From contig PXAP01000317.1 of the NCBI GenBank assembly GCA_003567115.1, positions 1 through 26,128 on the forward strand: 26,128 nt of DNA, read 5' to 3'. Positions 6,114 through 15,000 of this stretch are shown here, in pieces. Made by a program: the position numbers and the translations under genes. The DNA is from Bacteroidota bacterium. GTDB taxonomy: Bacteria; Bacteroidota; Bacteroidia; Bacteroidales; PUMT01. A model generated the notes under the pieces. The model saw only the letters and a program-made list of their open reading frames with translations. It ran no database searches and had not been told where the DNA came from. Each line of letters starts with the position of its first letter. The first letter of the stretch is position 1.

Positions 6114-7450
6114 AAGATAAAGGAATCAGCATCCATCCATTTGCACTGCACCTTCATAATCTGTTCTACCACATCCCTGACACAACCTTCTCCCCCTTTG
6201 TGGTCCGATACATACCCGGAAACAGCCTTGATCTCAGGAACGGCATCTTTGGGACAGGCAGAAAATCCTGCCTTTTCCATAACCGGGTAATCCGGAAGAT
6301 CATCTCCCATATAAAGAACATTTTCAGGCTCCAGTTTATTTTTTTCGCAAAAATGGTTAAAATCGTCAATCTTTCTGGATGATTTTAAATATATATCCGT
6401 TACCCCCAGGAGACTGAATCTCCTTCTTACCGGCTCGGAATTCCCGCCGGTAATGACTGCAACAGGATAACCCTTACGAACCGCAAGCTGAATTGCAAAA
6501 CCATCCTTGATATTCATGCTTCGTATTACATCACCATCGGCACCAAGTAACATCTTTCCATCTGAAAAAACACCATCTACATCGAAGGCAAAGGCCTGTA
6601 CCCTGTCCATTTTCTCTGTAAAACACTCCATACCCGCGGTTTTCCCGGTATTTTTTTCACCGGACCCTGATTTATCCCCCATCTTTATGCTTTCGGTAAG
6701 CTGACTGTATAAACTGCTTAATTTAGGAGAGAACGATAGCAAATCCAGATGCTTTTCTATTACTACCCGGTCATTCCTTACGGCAGGGCCGGTCCGGGAT
6801 TTTCGGGGTCCGACATCTATGGCTTTATCGGCGGTCTCCCGGATCAGTGAATGGAACAATTCAAAAGGAAGATCAGCTTTTCGGGCAATATCTTCTGCAA
6901 GGGCATACATATGGTTGGTGAAATTACAGGCAAACACTGCTGCAAGGTGCAGCAGCTTCCTTTTGTCCGATGTGACATCATAAACCCTGGAGCTGATACT
7001 TCCGGCAAGTGATCTGAGCCTCTTCACCCCATTTCTCCTGTTTGATTCAATGCAAAGGGGTACATCTGAAACCCCGGGTGGCCTGCCGCCTGAAATGGTT
7101 TGCAGGGGATACAGGACACCATAATCATCCGAGTGCCCGGAAAAAATGTCCATCGGAATACTGCCCGCCGTATGAACCAAAAGGGCCTTCCTGAAATCAA
7201 GTTTGTCGGCAATATCCAGGGTGGCCTGATCTGTCAGGGCAAATATCCAGATTCCTGCATCTGATTCAATTTCTCCGATATTGGAACACCACCTTGCATT
7301 GACCTTACCGGCAAGTTTTTTGGCGTTGGATCCTGTCCGGCTGTAAACCACGTCAATATTATGGCCTGCCTGGTAAAAGCTGGCAGCCAGGTAAGAGGCC
7401 ACATTGCCGGAACCAATCATCACAATTTTTTCAGTGCGAAATTCAGTCAT
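6110..7450 (-). CDS. Fusion protein: Rossmann/DUF2520 domain plus KdsC-like HAD phosphatase
   Basis: The 446-residue protein joins two domains. Residues 1-255 form a Rossmann-like NAD(P)-type fold with a GSGNVA nucleotide loop at 13-18 followed by a DUF2520-type helical half (LLHLAAVFACNFTNHMYALA around 166-185). A polar Gly/Lys/Ser linker spans about 257-283. Residues 284-446 form a KdsC-like HAD phosphatase: nucleophile loop DVDGVFSDG from D290, TGGNS at 334-338 and GDDLPD at 382-387. KdsC removes phosphate from KDO-8-phosphate in lipopolysaccharide core synthesis; the short capless C1 form seen here fits that branch. The N-terminal domain's function is unknown. In my experience of the phylum these are usually two adjacent genes. 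The ATG is co-transcribed with the overlapping prenyltransferase gene and maf. The reading frame is continuous with no sign of a frameshift. Confidence 0.88.
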   Translation of the reverse strand: MTEFRTEKIVMIGSGNVASYLAASFYQAGHNIDVVYSRTGSNAKKLAGKVNARWCSNIGEIESDAGIWIFALTDQATLDIADKLDFRKALLVHTAGSIPMDIFSGHSDDYGVLYPLQTISGGRPPGVSDVPLCIESNRRNGVKRLRSLAGSISSRVYDVTSDKRKLLHLAAVFACNFTNHMYALAEDIARKADLPFELFHSLIRETADKAIDVGPRKSRTGPAVRNDRVVIEKHLDLLSFSPKLSSLYSQLTESIKMGDKSGSGEKNTGKTAGMECFTEKMDRVQAFAFDVDGVFSDGKMLLGADGDVIRSMNIKDGFAIQLAVRKGYPVAVITGGNSEPVRRRFSLLGVTDIYLKSSRKIDDFNHFCEKNKLEPENVLYMGDDLPDYPVMEKAGFSACPKDAVPEIKAVSGYVSDHKGGEGCVRDVVEQIMKVQCKWMDADSFIL

Positions 7451-7495
7451 CTCTATTATATAATTTCTTTTTTAAGATAAAAAAACCAAAGTGAT

Positions 7496-9214
7496 CTAAA
7501 TTTCGGGATTATACTTAAAATTTATGAGATCCTTCAACTCGAAATTACTGATATATTCCGCCCGTTCCCTGTTCTGTGCTTTTGCCATGCCTGAAAATAT
7601 TCCGGCAGTTTTCAGAAATGATTCATCCCTTCCGGCATCTCTCAGAAGAAGATATCCCATTATTATGTTACCGGCCATCTCAACAAGTCTCCTGGCATGG
7701 AAATCCATATATTCACTATCCTCCGTATCGCTAACATGTTTTACACAATATTCATATTCACCGGTCATTTCAACCAGACTGGGTTTGATATATTCAAGCT
7801 CAGGTTTGTATGTTTCTTTCTCATATGTTTCTCTTATTATATTAAGATAGGCTCCCGATGTAACGCCGCGAATTGCTGCAACAACCTGCAACTGTGAAGT
7901 TCCTTCATATATTGATGTAATCCTTGCATCACGGTACAGGCGCTCCACAGGAAAATCCTTCATAAAGCCGGCTCCGCCATGCACCTGAAGTGCATCATAG
8001 GCTATTTGGTTGGAATATTCACTTGCCACCAGTTTAAGCAAAGGAGTGAACACATCGGACAGTCGCTGATACTTTTTCTGTTCATTACGCTCGTCCGGTT
8101 CCAGTTTACGATCTTCCGAAAGGAAATTATAGTTTTTGTAAATATCAACAAACCTGGCAGTTTCATAAAGAAGCGATCGTTGAGCCCTTATTTTAACCTC
8201 CATATTCCTGAGCATTTCATAGACTGCAGGAAACTGAATTACAGGCCGGCCAAACTGAGTCCGTTCTTCAGCATATTTCAGGGCTTCACGGTATGCTGCC
8301 TCTGATATGCCGGCGGACTGGGCAGCTACGCCAAGCCGTGCGCTGTTCATAAGCGACATCACATACTTTATAAGTCCGAACTTCCTGTTCCCCACAAGCC
8401 TGGCAGGAGCATTCCTGAAAACCAGCTCACACGTCGGCGACCCCTTGATGCCCAACTTGTTTTCAATTCTCCGTATTGTCATGGCCTTATCTTTTCTGTC
8501 GTAAACAAAAAGCGACAAGCCTCTTCCGTCGTTTGTGCCTTCCTCCGTTCTGGCCAGTACAAGCGATATATCTGCATCACCATTGGTAATAAAACGTTTT
8601 ACCCCGTTAAGCAACCATTTGCCCTTTTCATCATCATATACAGCTTTAAGTTGTACAGCCTGCAAATCGGAACCTGCATCAGGTTCGGTCAGATCCATAG
8701 CTGCAGTTGCCCCTTTATTGAACCTTGGCAGGAAATCATTTTTTATTTCTTCCGAACCAAACTCATGAAGTGTTTCGGCACAGTCCTGAAGGCCCCATAT
8801 ATTCGCGAAACCAGCATCGGCCCTGGAAACTATCTCTGCGGCCATTACATAAGGTACCATAGGGAAATTCAACCCGCCGTATTGTCGGGGCAATGACATA
8901 CCTATCAGTCCCGCCCTGGTGAGAGCTTCATGATTTTCCCGGGTTCCCCGGGCATACCTGACCTCATTATCAGCAAGACAGGGACCTTCCTGATCTACCG
9001 ATTCTGCATTGGGGCCGATGATGTTGCCACATATATCCCCTACAATTTCCAGGACTTTATCATAGCTGTCCATGGCATCTTCAAAGTCCGTGAAAGCATA
9101 GTCAAATTTATCTTTTTCGGCAAAATTACGTTCTTTAAGCTGAACTATCTTTTTCATCATCGGATGGTCAAGGTGAAATTTAAGGTCTTTATTATCAATG
9201 TAATAATTTGCCAT
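7496..9214 (-). CDS. Acyl-CoA dehydrogenase with C-terminal extension
   Basis: This FAD-dependent enzyme should oxidise an acyl-CoA to the enoyl-CoA (or the reverse) with ETF as electron partner. At 572 residues it is about 190 longer than short-chain acyl-CoA dehydrogenases. Visible blocks: the YGGLNFP loop near 112-118; the FAD/substrate segment AAMDLTEPDAGSDLQ near 171-185; ERTQFGRPVIQFPAV near 317-331; VHGGAGFMKDFPVERLYRDA at 411-430; and the catalytic Glu E437 in IYEGTSQ. A polar insertion lies near 358-385, and a helical C-terminal extension spans roughly 450-572, a layout seen in longer AcdA/FadE-like members. It follows etfA by 97 bases in the etfB-etfA-acd series. The chain-length preference cannot be deduced. 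Confidence 0.92.
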   Translation of the reverse strand: MANYYIDNKDLKFHLDHPMMKKIVQLKERNFAEKDKFDYAFTDFEDAMDSYDKVLEIVGDICGNIIGPNAESVDQEGPCLADNEVRYARGTRENHEALTRAGLIGMSLPRQYGGLNFPMVPYVMAAEIVSRADAGFANIWGLQDCAETLHEFGSEEIKNDFLPRFNKGATAAMDLTEPDAGSDLQAVQLKAVYDDEKGKWLLNGVKRFITNGDADISLVLARTEEGTNDGRGLSLFVYDRKDKAMTIRRIENKLGIKGSPTCELVFRNAPARLVGNRKFGLIKYVMSLMNSARLGVAAQSAGISEAAYREALKYAEERTQFGRPVIQFPAVYEMLRNMEVKIRAQRSLLYETARFVDIYKNYNFLSEDRKLEPDERNEQKKYQRLSDVFTPLLKLVASEYSNQIAYDALQVHGGAGFMKDFPVERLYRDARITSIYEGTSQLQVVAAIRGVTSGAYLNIIRETYEKETYKPELEYIKPSLVEMTGEYEYCVKHVSDTEDSEYMDFHARRLVEMAGNIIMGYLLLRDAGRDESFLKTAGIFSGMAKAQNRERAEYISNFELKDLINFKYNPEI

Positions 9215-9311
9215 TATTATTATTTTTTATTTTGTTCAACAATATTAGGCAGCTTTCTTTTCTTAAGCAATCAATCGTCAATATACCTGCCAATTTATCT
9301 GGTTAAAAACA

Positions 9312-10331
9312 CTATTTTGTGTTTTTTTGATAATACTTAATCAGTTTGGGAATAATTTCGTTAAGATCGCCAATTATGGTGTAATCGGCTATCTGGTTGA
9401 TGGGAGCCTCAGGGTCATTGTTGATGGAAATGATGATTGCGGACTGGTCCATGCCGGCCCTGTGTTGTATCTGGCCGGATATGCCGCAGGCAAAATATAG
9501 TTTCGGGCGTACCGTAACTCCTGTCTGACCCACCTGACGTTCATGTTCTATAAAACCACCATCCACTGCAGCTCTTGAACCCGCAACCTCGCCACCCAGT
9601 ACATGGGCCAGGTCATAAAGATTGCCGAAGTTTTCTTTCGAACCAACTCCGTATCCACCGGCAACTATAACACCCGAATTCTTGATATTGACTTTTCTGC
9701 TTTCGATATGACGCTCAATAATGCGGACAGCAAAATCTTCCTGATTCAGCCATTTACCTGTATCAATATTCTTCACAACTCCTTTCCGGCCGGGGGATAA
9801 AACTTCTTTTTTCATAACTCCTTCCCTTACCGTGGCCAGCTGGGGACGGGTATCGGGGTTTATTATTGTTGCAATGATATTACCTCCGAATGCAGGCCTT
9901 ATCTGATAAAGAATATTTTTGTATTGCTTATTTGTCCTGGTTTCAGTATGGTCACCAATCTCCAGTTCAGTACAGTCAGCCGTCAGTCCGCATTTTAAGG
10001 CTGAAGCTATTCTGGGGGCCAGATCCCTTCCGATTGAAGTTGCGCCGAAGAGTCCGATCTGAGGTTTTTCCTGCTCAAAGAGACGGCGTACGATAGCAGC
10101 ATGAGGCAGGGTGGTATAAGGATAGAGGCGCTTGTCATCAGCTACGTAAATCACATCAGCCCCGTAAGGAAATATTTGCCTCTCTGTATCATTAAGCCCT
10201 GAACCTATAACAACGGCCTCAAGCTTACATTTCAGCAGGTCAGCAAGTGAACGGCCTTTTGTAAGCAATTCGAGGCTGACCTCTGCAACCTGGCCTTCGT
10301 CTGTTTCACAATAAACAAAAATGTTATCCAT
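9312..10331 (-). CDS. etfA: Electron transfer flavoprotein alpha subunit
   Basis: EtfA binds FAD and, with EtfB, shuttles electrons to or from acyl-CoA dehydrogenase. I start it at the ATG at 10331 (339 residues, beginning MDNIFVYCE) because the longer frame would need a TTG at 10364 and adds residues unlike the family. The C-terminal FAD domain is clear: GGYGVGS at 225-231, SRAAVDGG at 252-259, VGQTGVTVRP at 267-276 and GISGQIQHRAGM at 283-294. It lies 133 bases after etfB, an unusually wide gap for an etfBA pair, and 97 bases before the dehydrogenase gene. Whether this ETF bifurcates electrons cannot be settled from motifs alone. Confidence 0.93.
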   Translation of the reverse strand: MDNIFVYCETDEGQVAEVSLELLTKGRSLADLLKCKLEAVVIGSGLNDTERQIFPYGADVIYVADDKRLYPYTTLPHAAIVRRLFEQEKPQIGLFGATSIGRDLAPRIASALKCGLTADCTELEIGDHTETRTNKQYKNILYQIRPAFGGNIIATIINPDTRPQLATVREGVMKKEVLSPGRKGVVKNIDTGKWLNQEDFAVRIIERHIESRKVNIKNSGVIVAGGYGVGSKENFGNLYDLAHVLGGEVAGSRAAVDGGFIEHERQVGQTGVTVRPKLYFACGISGQIQHRAGMDQSAIIISINNDPEAPINQIADYTIIGDLNEIIPKLIKYYQKNTK

Positions 10332-10464
10332 TTGTTTAGGTATAGTTATAAATTTGTTTAACAATATATTATGAAATTCAGTTTCGGATATTCAGCATTT
10401 TAATCCCATGGACCCCGTGTTTTATTGTACTCCGGTCAAATCAAAAGGTATATTCCGGTTTTAA

Positions 10465-11340
10465 TTATCCTATCGTGTGATTGGCAATCAGATCTTTCAT
10501 CAGGTTATCCACCTCACTGTCCTCCCCGCTCAGTACTATTGATTCCTTGCTGGTAAAAACAACGTTTTCAATCTTTTTAACCTTGGTAGGTGAACCTGAA
10601 AGACCCAGTTGCCCAACGTCAGCACCAATATCGTCAACACTCCACTCTTCTATTAACAGATAGGGCCGTTCTTTATGAAGCTGCAAGTAATCTTCACTGC
10701 TTTCCTGCAACTCACTTAAGCTTTTTGCATTCTTATACTTAATAGTGTATTTGGCATGCCGCGAACGACATCCGGGAGCAGAGCTGTGAGCCGTTATCAC
10801 CACAGGCAGGGGAGCCGCAACTGTTTCCACTCCCCTTTCAAGCCTTCGTTTGACAGTGACTTCCTTTTTATCTGTTGAAATTATCTCTTCTGCATAAGTT
10901 ATTTGCGGCAGACCCAGTTTTTCGGCTACCTGCGGACCAACCTGGGCAGTGTCACCGTCAATTGCCTGACGACCGGCAATTACAATATGAAATGGTGAAA
11001 GTTTTTTCACGGCCAGTGACAGTGCATAGGAGGTAGCCAGGGTATCGGAACCGGCAAACTTGCGGTCTGTTACAAGATAGCCCCCGTCAGCACCGCGGTA
11101 CATTGCCTCGCGAATAATCTCGGCAGCCCGTGCAGGACCCATAGTGAGAACATTGATGGTGGTACCGGGATATTTATCCTTTATTCTCAAAGCCAGTTCC
11201 AGTCCGTTCAGATCTTCCGGATTAAAAATTGCAGGTAATGCAGCCCTGTTAACTGTTCCGTCGGCTTTCATGGTATCTTTGCCAACATTCCGGGTATCAG
11301 GTACCTGTTTGGCCAGTAATACGATTTTAAATCCCTTCAT
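10465..11340 (-). CDS. etfB: Electron transfer flavoprotein beta subunit
   Basis: At 291 residues this is a full-length EtfB. The family block GRQAIDGDTAQVGP is at 123-136, followed by QVAEKLGLPQITYA and KRRLERGVE. This block binds AMP in classical ETFs and FAD in bifurcating ones; the D-G-D-T form occurs in many anaerobe ETFs, but I would not assign bifurcation from it. It is the first gene of an etfB-etfA-acyl-CoA dehydrogenase unit, preceded by a clean -7 box at 11376-11383, 36 bases before the ATG. No Shine-Dalgarno site is visible. Confidence 0.93.
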   Translation of the reverse strand: MKGFKIVLLAKQVPDTRNVGKDTMKADGTVNRAALPAIFNPEDLNGLELALRIKDKYPGTTINVLTMGPARAAEIIREAMYRGADGGYLVTDRKFAGSDTLATSYALSLAVKKLSPFHIVIAGRQAIDGDTAQVGPQVAEKLGLPQITYAEEIISTDKKEVTVKRRLERGVETVAAPLPVVITAHSSAPGCRSRHAKYTIKYKNAKSLSELQESSEDYLQLHKERPYLLIEEWSVDDIGADVGQLGLSGSPTKVKKIENVVFTSKESIVLSGEDSEVDNLMKDLIANHTIG

Positions 11341-11375
11341 TTTATAAATAATTCTGATTTAAAAAAATTGAATGA

Positions 11376-11404
11376 CAAATATACGTTAAATTTTTTCTGC
11401 GGAA
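11376..11404 (-). promoter_or_regulatory. Candidate promoter for etfB-etfA-acd
   Basis: On the minus strand TATATTTG (complement of 11376-11383) is a perfect match to TAnnTTTG. About 20 bases upstream lies a T-rich TTTTC rather than a clean TTTG, so the -33 half is weak. Position and orientation fit the etfB transcript. Confidence 0.5.
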
Positions 11405-11589
11405 AATTACACACAGGCGCATGAAAAAAAATGACTTTGTCGATTACGCATGCTGCGTTTGGTGCTTTTTAAGATATTAGTCAGATGTGTAATTTAATGT
11501 TAAAGCGAAGTGGTTCATCCTGAAAGTGAAAAGCCTGTACCGGTTAATTCCTGAAAGTCAGTATGGTATTTGCACCAAAAAATAAAACC

Positions 11590-11634
11590 GGGATGTCAAA
11601 AGGTATCCCCTTAAAAAATGACCTCATTTTTTAA
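11590..11634 (-). terminator. Secondary hairpins of the rpoBC-DUF3467 terminator cluster
   Basis: TTAAAAAATGA (11611-11621) pairs perfectly with TCATTTTTTAA (11624-11634), leaving only two unpaired bases at the tip, and ends in six T residues on the minus strand. A weaker GGGAT/ATCCC stem follows at about 11591-11610. Coming directly after the GC-rich hairpin, they would act as a back-up terminator. Confidence 0.5.
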
Positions 11635-11636
11635 AC

Positions 11637-11667
11637 GATTAAACCCGGCGTAATACCGGGTTTAATC
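11637..11667 (-). terminator. Main terminator of the rpoB-rpoC-DUF3467 operon
   Basis: GATTAAACCCGG (11637-11648) is perfectly complementary to CCGGGTTTAATC (11656-11667) with a seven-base loop, a 12-bp stem. It begins 22 bases after the DUF3467 stop codon in the direction of transcription. The following T-tract is short, but the next hairpin supplies one. Confidence 0.75.
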
Positions 11668-11688
11668 GGGAGTTATCCTTATAAAAAG

Positions 11689-12012
11689 TTATGCCTGGGC
11701 AGAAGGACCTCCGAAGCTCATAGGCATACCTCCGGGGCCACCCTTGCCATCTGTCTTTTTTATAGGCCCGTGCGTGGATTCAAATTTATCAATGTTTTCT
11801 TTCAGGGCCAACAACAGCCGCTTTGCATGTTCAGGAGTAATAATGATACGCGATTTAACCGCGGCCTTGGGTATGCCGGGCATCACCCTCACAAAATCCA
11901 GTACAAATTCCGAGCTGGAGTGCGTAATCACCGCCAGGTTTGCATATGTTCCCTGAGCTACTTCCTCTTTAAGCTCAATATTTATCTTATTCTGTTTTTT
12001 GGATTCTTCCAT
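11689..12012 (-). CDS. DUF3467 family small protein
   Basis: This 107-residue cytoplasmic protein matches the DUF3467 family as I know it: a short beta-rich core with YANLAVITHSSSEFVLDF near 23-40, a PGIPKAAVKSRIIITPEHAKRLL block near 45-67, then a Gly/Pro-rich tail (GGPGGMPMSFGGPSA). No catalytic residues are evident. It starts 12 bases after the rpoC stop codon and is followed by the operon terminator, so it is transcribed with RNA polymerase genes. The function is unknown; a link to transcription is only suggested by position. Confidence 0.85.
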   Translation of the reverse strand: MEESKKQNKINIELKEEVAQGTYANLAVITHSSSEFVLDFVRVMPGIPKAAVKSRIIITPEHAKRLLLALKENIDKFESTHGPIKKTDGKGGPGGMPMSFGGPSAQA

Positions 12013-12024
12013 AATTTTATGGTT

Positions 12025-15000
12025 TTATTGCTGGGTTACACCCACATCACTGGGCTCTTTCTCTTTTTCAGAAATAAGTGCTTCATATTCCTCTCTCGAG
12101 CCTACAATAAGCTTTCCGAAATCTTTTTGTCCGGTGCCTGCAGGAATAAGATGCCCGACAATAACATTCTCCTTCAGTCCCTCAAGATGATCGACCTTAC
12201 CGTAAATAGCAGCTTCGTTAAGCACTTTCGTGGTTTCCTGGAACGATGCTGCAGAAATAAAAGATTTTGTCTGTAATGCCGCCCTGGTAATACCCTGGAG
12301 TACCTGACTGGAGGTTGAGGGGATAGCATCCCTTGAGGTGATAAGTTTCATATCCTTCCTCTTCAGCATCGAATTTTCATCACGAAGTTTGCGTGCGGTA
12401 ACAATCTGCCCTGCCTTTAGTGAGGCAGAATCACCGGGATCAAGAACAACCTTTTTACCATAAATCCAGTCATTTTCATCCATGAATTCCCACTTATCAA
12501 CTATCTGTTTTTCAAGAAACTTAGTGTCACCCGGATCATCAATTGATACTTTCCTCATCATTTGTCTTACGATAACCTCAAAATGCTTGTCGTTGATCTT
12601 TACCCCCTGCAGGCGGTACACCTCCTGCACCTCATTTACAATATACTCCTGGACCTTGGTTGGTCCCTTAATCATAAGTATATCCTCAGGAGTAATCGCA
12701 CCATCCGATAATGAGGTGCCGGCTTTGACATAGTCACTTTCCTGCACCAGTATCTGTTTGGCAAGAGGGATAAGATATTTTTTAATTTCGCCCGACCTGG
12801 ACTTGATAATTATCTCCCGGTTACCGCGCTTTATTTTTCCAAACTGCACTTCACCGTCAATCTCACTCACCACAGCGGGATTTGATGGATTTCTTGCCTC
12901 AAACAGTTCGGTTACACGTGGCAGACCACCAGTAATATCGCCCGATTTACCTACTGCCCTTGGTATCTTTACAATTATTTCTCCTGCCTTTACAACGGAG
13001 CCTTCTTCAACCGATACATGAGAACCTACCGGCAGGTTATATGATTTAAGTGTCTCTCCGTCATCTGAACGAACCCGGATCATAGGATTCTTTGATTTGT
13101 CACGGGTTTCAATAATAACCTTTTCCCTGAAACCAGTTTGCTCGTCAACCTCCTGCTTATAGGTAACACCTTCTATAAGAGCATCAAATTCAACCCTTCC
13201 TGTCTCTTCGGTTATAATAACAGCATTATAAGGATCCCAGTCACATATAAGGTCTCCTTTTTTAACCTCAGAACCGTTTTTAACATAGAGTTTCGAACCG
13301 TAAGGAATGTTTTGGGTGGAAAGGGCAATATTTGTGTTCTTATCAATTATACGCATTTCTGCCAGGCGGCTTATAACTATTTCAACCCTGTTTCCAAATT
13401 CATCTGTCTTCTCTATAGTACGCAGTTCATCTATTTCCAGTATTCCGTCATACCGGGCAAGGATACTGGATTCAGCGGCAATATTGGATGCTGTACCACC
13501 CACATGGAAAGTCCGCAACGTCAACTGCGTTCCGGGTTCACCGATTGACTGCGCCGCTATAACACCAACCGCTTCTCCGTTTTGCACCATCTTTCCTGTA
13601 GCCAGACTGCGCCCGTAACATTTGGTACATACACCTTTTTTTGATTCACAGGTAAGTACGGAGCGTATCTCTACCTGTTCAATAGGTGATTCTTCTATTA
13701 CCGAAGTTTTTTCTTCAGTCAGCTCCTCACCGGCTGAAACAATAAGATCACCTGTTGAAGGATGGTATATATCATGTACTGTAGTCCGCCCAAGGATACG
13801 TTCGTAAAGTGACTCCACCGTCTCTTCATTATTTTTTATGGCAGTTGCCTGCAATCCCCGGAGTGTTCCGCAATCGGACTCAGAAACAATGACATCCTGC
13901 GACACATCCACCAGTCTCCTGGTAAGATAACCTGCGTCGGCAGTTTTAAGAGCCGTATCGGCCAGACCCTTTCTGGCACCGTGAGTTGAAATAAAGTACT
14001 CAAGTACCGACAGTCCCTCTTTAAAGTTGGAAAGAATGGGATTTTCAATGATCTCAGATCCCGCAGCACCGGACTTCTGAGGTTTTGCCATCAATCCCCT
14101 CATACCTGACAGCTGCCTTATCTGTTCCTTCGAGCCCCTGGCACCCGAATCAAGCATCATAAATACTGAATTGAATCCCTGCTGGTCAGCAGTAAGCTGA
14201 TTCATAAGTGTCTGGGTCAACTTGGCATTTATATGTGTCCAGATGTCGATTATCTGATTATAACGTTCGTTATTGGTAATGAATCCCATGTTATAATTAC
14301 TGAAAACCTCCTCAACCTGTGCATAACCTTCATTGATAAGTTCAATCTTCTTTTCGGGTACAATAATATCATCCAGGTTAAAGGATAGTCCCCCGCGGAA
14401 AGCCATCTCATAACCCATGTTTTTTATATTGTCAAGAAATCCGGCTGTTTTTGCTGTTCCTGTTTTTTTAAGTACTCTGCCGATAATATCACGAAGCGAC
14501 TTTTTTGTCAGAAGCTCATTAATAAAACCTGCTTTTTCAGGAACCGACTGATTAAAAATTACTCTTCCAACGGTAGTTTCAAGCAGGGAAGTTTCTCCGG
14601 TCTCACCATTGCTGATTCTGACTTTTATAATGGCGTGTAAATCAATAACTCCCTCATTATATGCTATAATTACTTCTTCAGGAGAGTAGAAGGTCATACC
14701 CTCTCCCCTGACCGGATGTTCAGGCACACTTTTCCTCGCCTTGGTCAGGTAATAGAGGCCAAGAACCATATCCTGTGACGGAACACTTATAGGAGCGCCG
14801 TTTGCAGGATTCAGGATATTGTGTGAGGCAAGCATCAGTATCTGAGCCTCCAGTATCGCAGCGTTGCCTAAAGGTAAATGGACAGCCATCTGGTCACCGT
14901 CAAAGTCCGCGTTAAAAGCTGTACAGACAAGAGGGTGAAGCTGAATGGCCTTACCTTCAATCATCTTGGGCTGGAATGCCTGTATACCAAGGCGGTGAAG

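Larger units (their letters stand above)
11341..11688. other. 348-base gap between etfB and the DUF3467 gene
   Basis: This stretch holds the etfB promoter candidate near 11376-11404 and the terminator cluster of the rpoBC operon at 11590-11667. Between about 11410 and 11585 I see no credible reading frame, RNA gene or repeat. Confidence 0.6.

Noticed and set aside
10332..10364. Eleven-residue N-terminal extension of EtfA from a TTG
   Set aside because: The ATG at 10331 gives the normal family N-terminus.
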